From the NCBI RefSeq assembly GCF_003261585.1, contig NZ_POVU01000004.1:124001-188000 (forward strand): 64,000 bases of DNA. The letters are read 5' to 3'. This document shows positions 34,266-44,500 of the stretch, piece by piece. Position 1 is the first letter of the stretch. Each line of letters starts with the position of its first letter. The notes under the pieces were generated by a model. That model was not told where the DNA came from. It did no database searches and saw only the letters and a program-made list of their open reading frames with translations. Origin of the DNA: Acinetobacter sp. MB5 (GTDB lineage Bacteria; Pseudomonadota; Gammaproteobacteria; Pseudomonadales; Moraxellaceae). A program made the translations under genes and the position numbers.

Positions 34266-34970
34266 ATGACTTTCATTATTGCAATTCAGCTGCATGATAG
34301 CATCATTGTGGCAGCAGATACAAAAAAAGCAATTCAACAAGAAGACCTATCCATCGAACTTTCTAGCGATCCCATCTTAAAACTCCATAAATGGGAAAAA
34401 GGCATTATTTCAGGGACTGGCGAATATCATGTGATTTCACGAGCCGTTGAAATATTTAAGAAATTTGGACATTCAGATGTTAGCCATTTACCACAATGCC
34501 TCAACATTTCGAGGCAATTACGAGAACTCGAAGTCGGCACACACTACACACAAATTCAACAAACAAAGCTCTTATGTTCGAGCGATACAGAACAAGGGGT
34601 AAAGTTGTATAAGGTTGAACGCTTTGATCCATCTGAACCATACAGCTTGATTCCATTTGAAGCGATGGACATCAATATTTGGTTGGTTGATCTAAATATA
34701 GAACCCATCCTGTTAGAGATTCAATCCTTATATAACAATCTCAAAGACTATGCGGAACTTAATCATCCTCTAGATTGGGTGAATTACTACACAACACAGA
34801 TGGCACTAATTTTTAAAAAGCACAGTCAACAAGATGTGATGATGAGTCCAAGCTTCGATCTTTACTGTCAAACAAGCACACAAAACTTTTATGGTCACAT
34901 CTCGAATGATGCCAATACGCCAACTCATTTTAGGGCAATTATTCCAAATAGTACGTTCGACTTAACATAA
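34266..34970 (+). CDS. Proteasome/HslV-like Ntn-hydrolase family protein
   Basis: A 234-residue protein whose N-terminus resembles HslV and proteasome beta subunits. It begins M-TFIIAIQLHDSIIVAADTK. After Met removal, Thr would be residue 1 and the conserved Asp is exactly D17 (VAADTK). A lysine at about 38 in ILKLHKWEKGIISGTGE matches the proteasomal K33 strand-turn. No AAA+ unfoldase partner is nearby. ATG 34266 is chosen over 34248 because it puts Thr next to Met. The activity is not established. Confidence 0.6.
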   Translation: MTFIIAIQLHDSIIVAADTKKAIQQEDLSIELSSDPILKLHKWEKGIISGTGEYHVISRAVEIFKKFGHSDVSHLPQCLNISRQLRELEVGTHYTQIQQTKLLCSSDTEQGVKLYKVERFDPSEPYSLIPFEAMDINIWLVDLNIEPILLEIQSLYNNLKDYAELNHPLDWVNYYTTQMALIFKKHSQQDVMMSPSFDLYCQTSTQNFYGHISNDANTPTHFRAIIPNSTFDLT

Positions 34971-35171
34971 ACTTTATTATACAAAATTAAAGTTTTAAGA
35001 CGTCTATCCCTACAGAATATAGATATAAAAGCCTTGAACAATATTTCACAAGGATGAGCAGCATGTCTGCTCAAAGTCTATTTTTATGAGAAATATTTTT
35101 TTGACTCAAAAAGTTGCGGATGAGATTTTCGCGTATCCCATTTTTGAAGCGTACATCAAACGCAGATCAAT

Positions 35172-36095
35172 CTACCCCTTATCCTGCACCAGACTATGCA
35201 GATACGCCACCGCAGCCGTGCGGTTTTCCACTGCCAGTTTGGCAAACACATGCTCAAGGTGCTTATTTACGGTACGAGGGCTCAGTGCCAAAATTTCTGC
35301 AATATCCTTATTGGTTTTTCCCAAAATCAGCCAGTGCATGACTTCTGCTTCACGCTGCGTCAGTTGCGGACAAAACTTCAGAATATCTGCCACGCTTAAA
35401 TTCGCTGTCGCCAGTTTGATTTGCACCAGATAATTTTGATTGCTGCGTTCAGCTTGCCACGGTGTCAGCAACAAAAGCTGTAAATTTTGCGTAGGGGTCG
35501 CATAGCTACAACTCATCAAACGCTTCGGGTCTTTGTCCTGTTTCAATTCGCTAAACCAGTGCTTGAGTCCCTGTGCAAAGCCTGCACTGTCAGGCAGACA
35601 TTCTTCTAAAATTTGCTCGGCTTTTTGGGTTTGCCACAACATTTTCCCTTCCGCATCGAGGGCTAAAATCGCGGTTTCAGTGGCATCAATCACCTGTTTC
35701 TGTTGCTGTAACAGCTTGGCATGGGTCAGATGTGTACGCACCCGTGCCAGCACTTCTTCAATATTTAACGGCTTGGTAACATAGTCCACCCCCCCGACCT
35801 GAAAACCACGCACAATATGCTCAGTTTCCGACAGCCCCGTCATAAAAATCACGGGAATGAGTTGGGTAATCGGACTGGCTTTGAGTTGCAAACAGCTTTC
35901 AAAACCATCCATGTGTGGCATGTTGCCATCGAGTAAAATCATGTCGGGCTGACAGCGATGGGCGATTTCAATCGCACTTAAACCATCGGTGGTGACCAGC
36001 ACCCGATAGCCTGCCTGATCAAGGCTTTCATGCAAAAGCCCCAAATTTTCGGGCACATCATCCACAATTAAAATCACCGCATCATGATTATTCAT
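35172..36095 (-). CDS. LuxR-type response regulator
   Basis: A 307-residue regulator. The receiver domain (about 7-122) has D12-D13, phospho-acceptor D56 in MILLDGNMPHMDG and K in YVTKPLN. A middle PAS-like segment (AILALDAEGKMLWQT) follows, then a LuxR helix-turn-helix at the C-terminus: LTQREAEVMHWLILGKTNKDIAEILALSPRTVNKHLEHV. The ATG at 36095 overlaps the stop of the kinase gene by 8 bp, so the two are co-translated; a longer frame to 36140 is less likely. It is probably phosphorylated by the NCS1-kinase hybrid and may control the neighbouring permease. Confidence 0.85.
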   Translation of the reverse strand: MNNHDAVILIVDDVPENLGLLHESLDQAGYRVLVTTDGLSAIEIAHRCQPDMILLDGNMPHMDGFESCLQLKASPITQLIPVIFMTGLSETEHIVRGFQVGGVDYVTKPLNIEEVLARVRTHLTHAKLLQQQKQVIDATETAILALDAEGKMLWQTQKAEQILEECLPDSAGFAQGLKHWFSELKQDKDPKRLMSCSYATPTQNLQLLLLTPWQAERSNQNYLVQIKLATANLSVADILKFCPQLTQREAEVMHWLILGKTNKDIAEILALSPRTVNKHLEHVFAKLAVENRTAAVAYLHSLVQDKG

Positions 36096-39000
36096 CAATG
36101 CTAAAGTCCTGAAGCTGCTGTTTGGCCATTTTGAGGTCAAATTTTTGCACAGATTGTGCCAACTGCAACCATAATTTTTGCTGTTCAGGAAAATCCTGCT
36201 GATATTGTTGCAGCGCCTGTTGTGCCCCGCGGATATAGCCCTGACTCAGCACCTCCTGTAAATGTGCCAAAGCTTGCGGCAAGCTCTGTACTGAAGTTGC
36301 TGATAATGTTTCAGTAACTTTCTCTGAGTTTGATGATGATGCTGGCTGAGTCGATTGCATTTGATTTGGCAAATTGGGCTGCTGGGCTTGCTGTTCGGCA
36401 TTCAGCCAAGTTAAATCCAGTTTATCGCCAATTTTGCTCAGCAATAAATTCAGATCAATCGGTTTCAGTAGAAAATCTTCGGTGAGTACAGCATCTTGTG
36501 GATTCACCGCACGTTCATTGGCATCAGCAGAAATAATCACGATCGGCACATTGGTAATATGGTTTTGGCGTAGCAAACGTGCAGTTTCCCAGCCGCCCAT
36601 CAACGGCATATTGAGATCCATCAGAATCAGGTCGGGCTGAAACATTGGCACTTGGCGCAGACAGTCAATTCCCGATTCGGCTTCTTGCAACTCAAAACCG
36701 AGCGGGCGCAAAAAGTTGGCGACCAGACCACGATCGACCGCTTCATTGTCCACCACCAAAATCCGTTTACGCTCACCGACATAACCCACAATCTGATTGC
36801 TATGCAGGTTACGAATCGGATGAATCAGGTCTTTGGATGGCAAATACAGCTTGATATGAAAAATCGTGCCCTGATTCAGCTCACTGCTCACCGTCAGTTG
36901 TCCGCCGAGCAAATCCACCAGTAATTTAACAATCGGCAGCCCCAATCCTGTCCCCGAAAAACCGCCCTGCACCACATTACGCCCACGTTCAAAAGGCGTG
37001 AAAATACGCTGTAAATCTTCCTTCGCAATCCCGCAGCCTGTGTCCTGAACCGTAAAATAGGCAGTCTGAAAACGGTAATCGACCTGTAAACGGATTTCAC
37101 CTTTTCGGGTAAATTTCAGGGCATTGCCCAAGACATTAATCAGCACCTGTTCCAGACGTTTTTTGTCGCTACGCACATATTGCGGCAGGTGTTCACTGAT
37201 CTCACAGACAAATTTCAGGTGCTTCTGCTCAATCTGCGGCTGAAACATCTGCACAATTTGCTGAATAAAATCAGGGAAATGGATATCCACCATATTCAGG
37301 GAAATCTTGCCTGTTTCGATGCGCGCCAAATCCAACAGACCATCAATCAATGACGTCAAATGCTGCCCGCTACGACTGATCACGCCCAGTGCCTTTTCAC
37401 CCTGTTCCGAGAGTTTTTCCTGCTTTTGCAATAACTGGCTGTAACCCAAAATACTGTTCAGTGGCGTACGCAGTTCATGACTAATCCCAATCACATAACG
37501 ACTTTTGGCTTCGTTGGCTTTTTCTGCCTGAATCCGTGCATCCTGCAAATGTTGTGAGGTGACTTCGTGCGCCGCTATTTCTTCGAGGAGCAGACTATTT
37601 TGCTGTTCACTTTCCTGTTCGGCATTACGGCGGCTTTCATCATTCAGCACCAGCCACCACGCCGCTACACTGATCAAGAGAAATAAAATGCAGTAAATTT
37701 TCACAAACAGGGCAAACAGTTGCTGCTGCCCTGCGGTATGAATCGCGTCCAAGCTGCTTTTTTCCTGCAAATACACCAAGCTCAGACAGACCGCCAGTGC
37801 CAGCGCCAAACTCAGCATCACCAGTAAATACAGACTCAGACGGGTATTCAGGCGCTGCGCCCACGTACTCGGCAGGTAACGAATCAGCAAGCTTTTCCAT
37901 TGTTCCGACCAGCGCGCATGCGGTTTGCAACGGTCATGGCAACGCGCTTCCAGCGAGCAGCACAAGGAGCAAATTTCCCCGTTATACGCAGGACAACTGG
38001 CCATATCAGCCACTTCATATTCACGCTGACACACCACGCAGGTTGCCACTGAAGTCATGGCTAAAGCTTCAGGCTGACGGGCAAGGTAATATTTCCCTCG
38101 GGTCAAATAGGCAATGATCGGGACACTTAACATGGCTGTGCCCAGTGCAATAAAACTCGCCAAGCCTTTTGCCAGTTCTCCGAAAAATCCCAGATAACTC
38201 AGCATCGACAGCAACGATGCCAACAGCAGCGCCCCCACCCCGACAGGGTTAATGTCATACAGATAGGCACGGCGAAACTCGATGCCTTTTGGGCTTAATC
38301 CTAAAGGTTTACAAATGATTAAGTCCGCAACCACCGCGCCCATCCATGCCAATGCGATATTGCTGTACAACCCTAAAATCTGCTCAACCGCATGGCTGAT
38401 ACCCATTTCCATCAGCATGATGGCGATCAGGATATTGAAAATCAGCCAGACAATCCGCCCTGGGTGACTATGAGTTAAACGCGCAAAGAAGTTCGACCAT
38501 GCCAGTGAACCTGCATAGGCATTGGTCATGTTGATCTTGATTTGAGCTAGACACACCAGTAGCACCGTGAGCCAAAGCGCGACATCTGCCGAGGAAATGC
38601 CTTGCTGAAAAGCGAACCAGTACAGATAGGTCGGATTACTGAGTTCAGTCTGCGGGATGGCATAGCGATAAGCCAATACCATCAGCAGCATGCCCATCAG
38701 GATTTTGACAAAACCAAAAATAATCCAAGATGGCCCACCCAAAAACACCGCCAGCAACCATGAACGCGGATGTTGCTCACGCGGTGGTAAAAAGCGCAAA
38801 TAGTCGGCTTGTTCGCCAATCTGAATCACAAACACAAACAGTAAGGTGCAGGCTGCGCCAAAATACGTCAGGTTAAATGCGGTTGAATGTGAGGTAATGC
38901 CGACAAACTGCATACTTTGTTCGAGCAGTTGCGGCTGTTTCCACCATACAAAGATCCACGGCAACAGCAGTAAAATCAGCCAGATCGGTTGGGTAATCGC

Positions 39001-39546
39001 CTGAACTTTATTGATAAAGCCAACCCCTTTCACCACCAGAGGCAAGATGATCAGGGCGGAAATCAGATAGCCGATGCTCTGTGGAATATGCAGCGCCAGC
39101 TCCAGTGCCATCGCCATAATCGCAGCTTCAAACGCTAGCAAAATAAAAGTGAAACTGGCATAAATCACTGAAGTAATGGTCGAGCCGATATAGCCAAAAC
39201 CCGCGCCACGGGTGAGTAGATCTACATCGACATTGTATTTGGCGGCATAGTAACTGATCGGCCAACTGGTCAGAAAAATCAGGCTACACACCACAATCGC
39301 TGCCATCAACGCATTGCTAAAACCGTATTGCCACAGCAGGGTCGCGCCAATCGCTTCCATCGCCAGAAAACTCACCGTCGACATGGCGGTATTGGTTACC
39401 ATCCACGGCGACCATTTCCGTACCGAGCGCGGTGCATAGCGCAAGGCAAAATCTTCAATACTCTCATCCGCCACCCAAATGTTGTACTCACGGCGGGTTG
39501 GAATCACCCGTTGCGGGGCTGAAGGTGGCGTTGGCGATTTCGGCAT
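36088..39546 (-). CDS. NCS1 permease-histidine kinase-receiver hybrid
   Basis: A 1,152-residue fusion. Residues about 20-490 form a complete 12-TM NCS1 (purine/cytosine/allantoin permease-like) module, with DLLTRGAGFGYIGS and LAQIKINMTNAYAGSLAW. A Cys-rich ribbon follows (CVVC...CSLCC...CHDRC, about 503-540), then two more TM helices, a coiled coil, and a DHp domain with H690 in GISHELRTPLNS. The ATPase has N-box LINVLGNALKF, DTGCGIA and GTGLGLPIV. A receiver domain has D977 in LILMDLNMP. The C-terminus looks like an Hpt without its His. ATG 39546 has GGAA upstream. It likely senses or co-transports a nucleobase-like compound. Confidence 0.88.
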   Translation of the reverse strand: MPKSPTPPSAPQRVIPTRREYNIWVADESIEDFALRYAPRSVRKWSPWMVTNTAMSTVSFLAMEAIGATLLWQYGFSNALMAAIVVCSLIFLTSWPISYYAAKYNVDVDLLTRGAGFGYIGSTITSVIYASFTFILLAFEAAIMAMALELALHIPQSIGYLISALIILPLVVKGVGFINKVQAITQPIWLILLLLPWIFVWWKQPQLLEQSMQFVGITSHSTAFNLTYFGAACTLLFVFVIQIGEQADYLRFLPPREQHPRSWLLAVFLGGPSWIIFGFVKILMGMLLMVLAYRYAIPQTELSNPTYLYWFAFQQGISSADVALWLTVLLVCLAQIKINMTNAYAGSLAWSNFFARLTHSHPGRIVWLIFNILIAIMLMEMGISHAVEQILGLYSNIALAWMGAVVADLIICKPLGLSPKGIEFRRAYLYDINPVGVGALLLASLLSMLSYLGFFGELAKGLASFIALGTAMLSVPIIAYLTRGKYYLARQPEALAMTSVATCVVCQREYEVADMASCPAYNGEICSLCCSLEARCHDRCKPHARWSEQWKSLLIRYLPSTWAQRLNTRLSLYLLVMLSLALALAVCLSLVYLQEKSSLDAIHTAGQQQLFALFVKIYCILFLLISVAAWWLVLNDESRRNAEQESEQQNSLLLEEIAAHEVTSQHLQDARIQAEKANEAKSRYVIGISHELRTPLNSILGYSQLLQKQEKLSEQGEKALGVISRSGQHLTSLIDGLLDLARIETGKISLNMVDIHFPDFIQQIVQMFQPQIEQKHLKFVCEISEHLPQYVRSDKKRLEQVLINVLGNALKFTRKGEIRLQVDYRFQTAYFTVQDTGCGIAKEDLQRIFTPFERGRNVVQGGFSGTGLGLPIVKLLVDLLGGQLTVSSELNQGTIFHIKLYLPSKDLIHPIRNLHSNQIVGYVGERKRILVVDNEAVDRGLVANFLRPLGFELQEAESGIDCLRQVPMFQPDLILMDLNMPLMGGWETARLLRQNHITNVPIVIISADANERAVNPQDAVLTEDFLLKPIDLNLLLSKIGDKLDLTWLNAEQQAQQPNLPNQMQSTQPASSSNSEKVTETLSATSVQSLPQALAHLQEVLSQGYIRGAQQALQQYQQDFPEQQKLWLQLAQSVQKFDLKMAKQQLQDFSIDE

Positions 39547-39730
39547 GATGGAATTCCAGCAAGGCATGAACATTCAAGTGCTGCTTGCACTTTGCCAAAA
39601 TTTACCGATTTTGACCATGCTTTTATCCTGCGTACAGATACGCAATATAACGTATTTTCGATTTTGCCCTGACAAGCCACACTGAATGCAACTCAAAAAT
39701 TCAGCATCGATATCGGGGAGGATGGCGATT

Positions 39731-41350
39731 ATGAGCGTATCTCAACATTCAGATGTAAACAGCCTGCAAGGCAGCAGTGACAATCAAAAAGCAGTCAACG
39801 AAACATTAGAAGACTATACCCTGCGTTATGCACCACACAGTTTTAGACGTTGGAGTCCGAAAGTGGTGGCGATTACCGCACTCGGTGGCATTGCCTACCT
39901 CGCGGATTTCTCGATTGGTGCGAGTATTGGCATGTCTTACGGTACCACCAATGCCGTGTTCTCAATTTTATTTGCCGCAATCATCATTTTCCTGACAGGT
40001 ATTCCGCTCGCCTACTACGCTGCACGTTATAACATCGACCTCGATCTGATTACCCGTGGTGCAGGTTTTGGCTACTTCGGTTCGGTGCTGACCAGTATTA
40101 TTTTTGCTAGTTTTACCTTCATTTTCTTTGCGCTCGAAGGTTCGATCATGGCGCAAGGTTTGCTACTCGGTCTCGGCATTCCGCTGTGGGCAGGCTATCT
40201 GCTTTCAACCTTTATGGTAATTCCACTGGTGATTTACGGCATGAAAGCCTTGAGTAAATTACAGGTCTGGACGACTCCTGTCTGGTTGATTCTGATGATT
40301 GGCCCTGTGGCATACCTCATCAATAAAGAGCCAAATCTGGTCGGTCAGTTTGCTCAATTTACAGGTCATGACGGCTTTGCCCCGATGGATATGGCCGCGA
40401 TTATGCTCGGTGCAGGCGTGTGTTTATCATTGATCATGCAAATTGGTGAACAAATCGACTACCTGCGCTTTATGCCAGCCAAAACCAAAGACAACAGCAA
40501 ACAATGGTGGGCAGCCGTCATTTCCGCAGGGCCAGGCTGGGTGATTTTGGGTGCGCTCAAACAAATCATCGGTGCATTCTTAGGCTTCTACTTGCTGACC
40601 AAATTACCAGGCGTGAATGCCACTGAACCTGTACAACAGTTCAATGCCGCTTTCCATGACATGCTTCCAGGTTGGTTAGCCTTGGCCTTGGCGGTAATTT
40701 TGGTGGTGATTTCACAAATCAAAATTAACGTGACCAATGCTTACTCAGGCTCTTTGGCGTGGACCAGTGCGTACACCCGTATCAGCAAACATTATCCAGG
40801 GCGTATCATCTTTGTCTTGGTGAACTTGGCGATTGCTCTCGCACTCATGGAAGGTAACATGTTCGCGGTGTTGGGTAAAATCTTAGGCTTCTACTCAAAC
40901 TTTGCAATTGCTTGGGTGGTGGTGGTTGCGACTGACATTGCCATCAACAAATATGTCTTGAAACTTTCACCGAAAGAACCTGAATACCGCCGCGACATGC
41001 TTTACAACATCAACCCTGTGGGCATGGTGGCTTTCCTTGCCGCAGCAGGTCTTTCGATTGCAGCATTCTTCGGATTATTTGGGAGCTTCCTTGCAGCCTA
41101 CTCACCATTGATTGCGCTTGTGGTTGCCTTTGTACTGACTCCAGTGATGGGCTTACTGACTGGTGGAAAATACTATATAAAACAAGAGCATGACGGCATT
41201 AAAGAACCGCGTTATGACGCTGAGGGAACACCTGTGGCAACTGTGTATAGCTGCGTGGTGTGCGATGAAGCCTATGAACGCCCAGATGTGATGTTCTCAC
41301 ACAAACATAGCGGCACCATCTGCTCACTCTGTAAAACTTTGGACAAATAA
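39731..41350 (+). CDS. NCS1 nucleobase/allantoin-type permease with C-terminal Cys ribbon
   Basis: A 539-residue permease with 12 TM helices of the NCS1 family (cytosine, purines, thiamine, allantoin). Signatures are EDYTLRYAPHSFRRWSP, DLITRGAGFGYFGSVLTS, IMQIGEQIDYLRF and SQIKINVTNAYSGSLAW. The C-terminus carries CVVCDEAYE...ICSLCKTL, a two-CxxC ribbon rare in this family but shared with the divergent hybrid kinase. ATG 39731 is chosen because GGGGAGG sits 9 bp upstream; the frame opens at 39686. Its TAA coincides with the left end of a MITE-like element. The substrate is unknown. Confidence 0.87.
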   Translation: MSVSQHSDVNSLQGSSDNQKAVNETLEDYTLRYAPHSFRRWSPKVVAITALGGIAYLADFSIGASIGMSYGTTNAVFSILFAAIIIFLTGIPLAYYAARYNIDLDLITRGAGFGYFGSVLTSIIFASFTFIFFALEGSIMAQGLLLGLGIPLWAGYLLSTFMVIPLVIYGMKALSKLQVWTTPVWLILMIGPVAYLINKEPNLVGQFAQFTGHDGFAPMDMAAIMLGAGVCLSLIMQIGEQIDYLRFMPAKTKDNSKQWWAAVISAGPGWVILGALKQIIGAFLGFYLLTKLPGVNATEPVQQFNAAFHDMLPGWLALALAVILVVISQIKINVTNAYSGSLAWTSAYTRISKHYPGRIIFVLVNLAIALALMEGNMFAVLGKILGFYSNFAIAWVVVVATDIAINKYVLKLSPKEPEYRRDMLYNINPVGMVAFLAAAGLSIAAFFGLFGSFLAAYSPLIALVVAFVLTPVMGLLTGGKYYIKQEHDGIKEPRYDAEGTPVATVYSCVVCDEAYERPDVMFSHKHSGTICSLCKTLDK

Positions 41351-41456
41351 ATTTCTTCCATAAATGTCTACACCCTCTTTATTTTTCTCCCTGAGCCAAA
41401 TTGAAATATATTTCAATACAGCGCAAGAGAAATAAAAAGGACTTATGAAAGAAATC
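41350..41456. mobile_element. 107-bp TA-flanked inverted-repeat element (MITE-like), copy 2
   Basis: Same family as 25687-25763. The right terminus TTATGAAAGAAATC and the left terminus (12 of 14 complementary) are both flanked by TA. It shares the inner segments CCCTCTTTATTTTTCTCCC and GAGAAATAAAAAGGACTTATG. It has an extra 30 bp in the centre with its own palindrome TTGAAATATATTTCAA. The left end lies in the permease stop codon. Confidence 0.7.
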
Positions 41457-41503
41457 TAATAATTAAAACCACAAAAACTTGAACAACACCCCTTTTTTAC
41501 CCC

Positions 41504-41534
41504 CAGCGATGTCCCCCAACATCGCTGTTTTTTT
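41504..41534 (+). terminator. Terminator downstream of the NCS1 permease
   Basis: Stem CAGCGATGT (41504-41512) / ACATCGCTG (41519-41527), then TTTTTTTATT. Confidence 0.85.
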
Positions 41535-41561
41535 ATTTATTGGGATGATGCAACACGTCGA

Positions 41562-44500
41562 TTAAGTGGCATCAAACAATTGCAGTAATTCATCTTCACT
41601 AAAGGACGTATTGATCTGACTGTTTTTCGATAAAATCGACTGCGCCAGTTGCGCCTTATTTTTCTGCATCAACAGGATTTTTTCTTCAATACTCTGATTC
41701 ATCAGCAGTTTATAAACGAATACAGGTTTGTCCTGCCCAATGCGCCATGCCCGATCTGAAGCCTGATCTTCTGCGGCAGGGTTCCACCACGGATCATAGT
41801 GAATCACGGTATCAGCAGCAGTCAGGTTCAGCCCCACCCCACCTGCTTTCAGGCTAATCAGGAAAATCGGTACTTCACCCGACTGGAAACGCTGAATCAC
41901 ATCATCACGCTTTTGGGTCTGACCTGTCAGTTTGACGTACTCAATGCCCTGTTTTTGCAAGGCATCACCTATCAGACTGAGCATGCTGGTAAATTGTGAG
42001 AAAATTAGAATCTTACGCCCTTCCTGCAACATGTCAGGCAAGGTATCCATTAAATAATCGAGTTTGGCAGAATGAATCTTGTGACTGTTCATCCCTTCCA
42101 AATTCAATAAACGAGGATGGCAACACACCTGACGCAATTTCAGCAAGGCATCCAAAATCTGAATATGACTGCGTTTTAGCCCACGCTCCGCCAGAATGCG
42201 ACGCACATTGCTTTGCATCGCGGTACGCAGTGCTTCATACAACTTGAGCTGCGCATCATTCATGTCGATATTGACTTCAATGGTGGTTTTCTTCGGCAGC
42301 TCTTTCGCCACTTCATTTTTCAGACGGCGCAAAATAAACGGACGGGTACGCAGCACCAGTTTTTCTTGCAGATCAATACGCTGCTGTCGCTCAATCGGGT
42401 AGCGGTATTTGCGGTTAAAGTGGTCTTGCGTCCCCAAGAAACCGGGCATTAGAAAATGGAACAACGACCACAACTCACCCAAATGGTTTTCTAGCGGCGT
42501 CCCTGTCAGGCACAAACGATGCTGTGCTTGTAACTGCCGCGCAGCTTGTGAGACTTTGGCATTCGGGTTTTTGATGTAATGTGCTTCATCGAGCACCGCC
42601 ATGTGAAACTTTTGATCTTTCAACAGATGAATGTCACGCGCCAATAGAGGATAGGTACTGATTACCACATCATATTCAGCCAAACGCTGAAAATGCACAT
42701 GACGGTTATGTCCATGCAACACCAGCACTTTGAGTTGCGGTGCAAATTTTTGTGCTTCTTTAAACCAGTTCGAAGTCAGTGAGGTCGGGCAAATGATCAG
42801 CACAGGGGTTTTATTGAGCTGCCCTGCCTGCTGCTGCAACAAGATATGTGCGAGCGTTTGCGCGGTTTTACCCAAGCCCATGTCATCGGCCAAAATACCG
42901 CCATGACGGGTTTCAGTCAGAAACTGCAACCAGCCCAAACCTTGCTGTTGATAACTTCTCAGTTCTCCACAGAAACCTTCAGGCGTTGCCAAAGCCTGCT
43001 GCTCTCCTTGCTGCAAACGCTGAATAAACTGTTTCAAACGATCGGCATGGTACAGATTCAAATTTAAATCGGTGGCTTGAGATAGCAGCGCGACATCATA
43101 GACATCCAATTGAATGTCATCATCCTGATTAAACAACTGATTCAGATGAACCAGAATCGGCTTAATGTCTTTAAAATAAATCAGCAGACTCGGCGCATTG
43201 CCAATTGGAACCACAAAATAATGTTCTTCATCAAACTCATGCATACGCTGCATGTCGAGCAATTTCGGATGCAACTGAATCAGACGTGCCAGTAGTTCCG
43301 CCAGATTATGTTTATTGCCACGTTGATCCTGAATGGTCATGCCGATGTTAAACCATTCATAACGCTCATCGGCTTGGCTCAGGGCAATATCGACATGTTG
43401 GGCAAGCTGTAAATTAAACAGACTTTGCGCGCCATGCTCGACAGTCCAGCCGAGGGCTTCAATCTGGTTGACAGGTAACAGTGCCGCAATCAGTTCATGC
43501 GCATCGATACACAGTAAATTGCCTGTATCGACATGTGGCAATTGAATCTGTGGCAGTTGTTCCAGCCATGCAATATCAGGCAGGCTGTCCCACAGCATTT
43601 TCAATAACTGCTGTTCTTTTTCAAGATCACGCATTTGCCGCACAGGCTTTTGCTGTTGCTGCCCGACAAAACTGTCTTCAGGTGTATTGGCTGCGACACG
43701 CCCCGCAGGATAGTCAAAAAATACACTGGCACAAGCCAATTCATTTTTTGAGAACATCCGATCAAGCTGTACCTGATCACCAAAACGTAAAACCGCTTTG
43801 GGCTGCCCTGAGATTTTTTTTAGTTTTTTGTCTGAGGATGCTAGCGTTACATTTTGATCGACCCGATAACGCTGTAAAGTCTGCTCCATTTGCCCCAGCA
43901 AATGACTTGGAATCGCAGGCATTTTCAGCAAATCATCAATAATCTCATAACGATATTCCGCATCGACCCGACCAATAGTTTTCTGTTTCGTATCGACATA
44001 ACTCAACGGCTGTGTATTGAGAATGCGAATATGCGGCGCATGTTTTAACTCATTTTTACTGCCAAGCGCATAAATGTCGGCAATCAACAGCTCGGACTGG
44101 CCATCTGCCTGCGTTTCCCAAGTAAAATCCAGTCGATAAACCGCATCTGACCACTGCAATGTAGCGGTTTTATAATCGTCAGCATATAACCAGCCAGACT
44201 GTGCGGCTTGCTGTAATAAACTGGCTGGCAAGCCTTTGAGGCTTAGGGTATGTGGCGGTAGTTGATTATCTTTTTCGGTATTTAATGCGCTATAAATTTG
44301 CTGAAACAGTACACGTTCTTGCACCGTGGCATCGACATGTGAATTTAGAATATTGGCATAGTTGGTATATTGTTTGGCTTCACGCAATTCACCCTGTTTG
44401 TTGCGGCGAACCTTATACAGTTGCAGGGTATTCAGCCCTGTTTGCTGGCGCTCTACGATATAAATAAAATGGTTTTCATCTAAAAATGCAGGCGTTTCAG

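Noticed and set aside
35056..35072. Hairpin GAGCAG/CTGCTC after the Ntn-hydrolase gene as a terminator
   Set aside because: Stem is only 6 bp and no T run follows directly; too weak to call.
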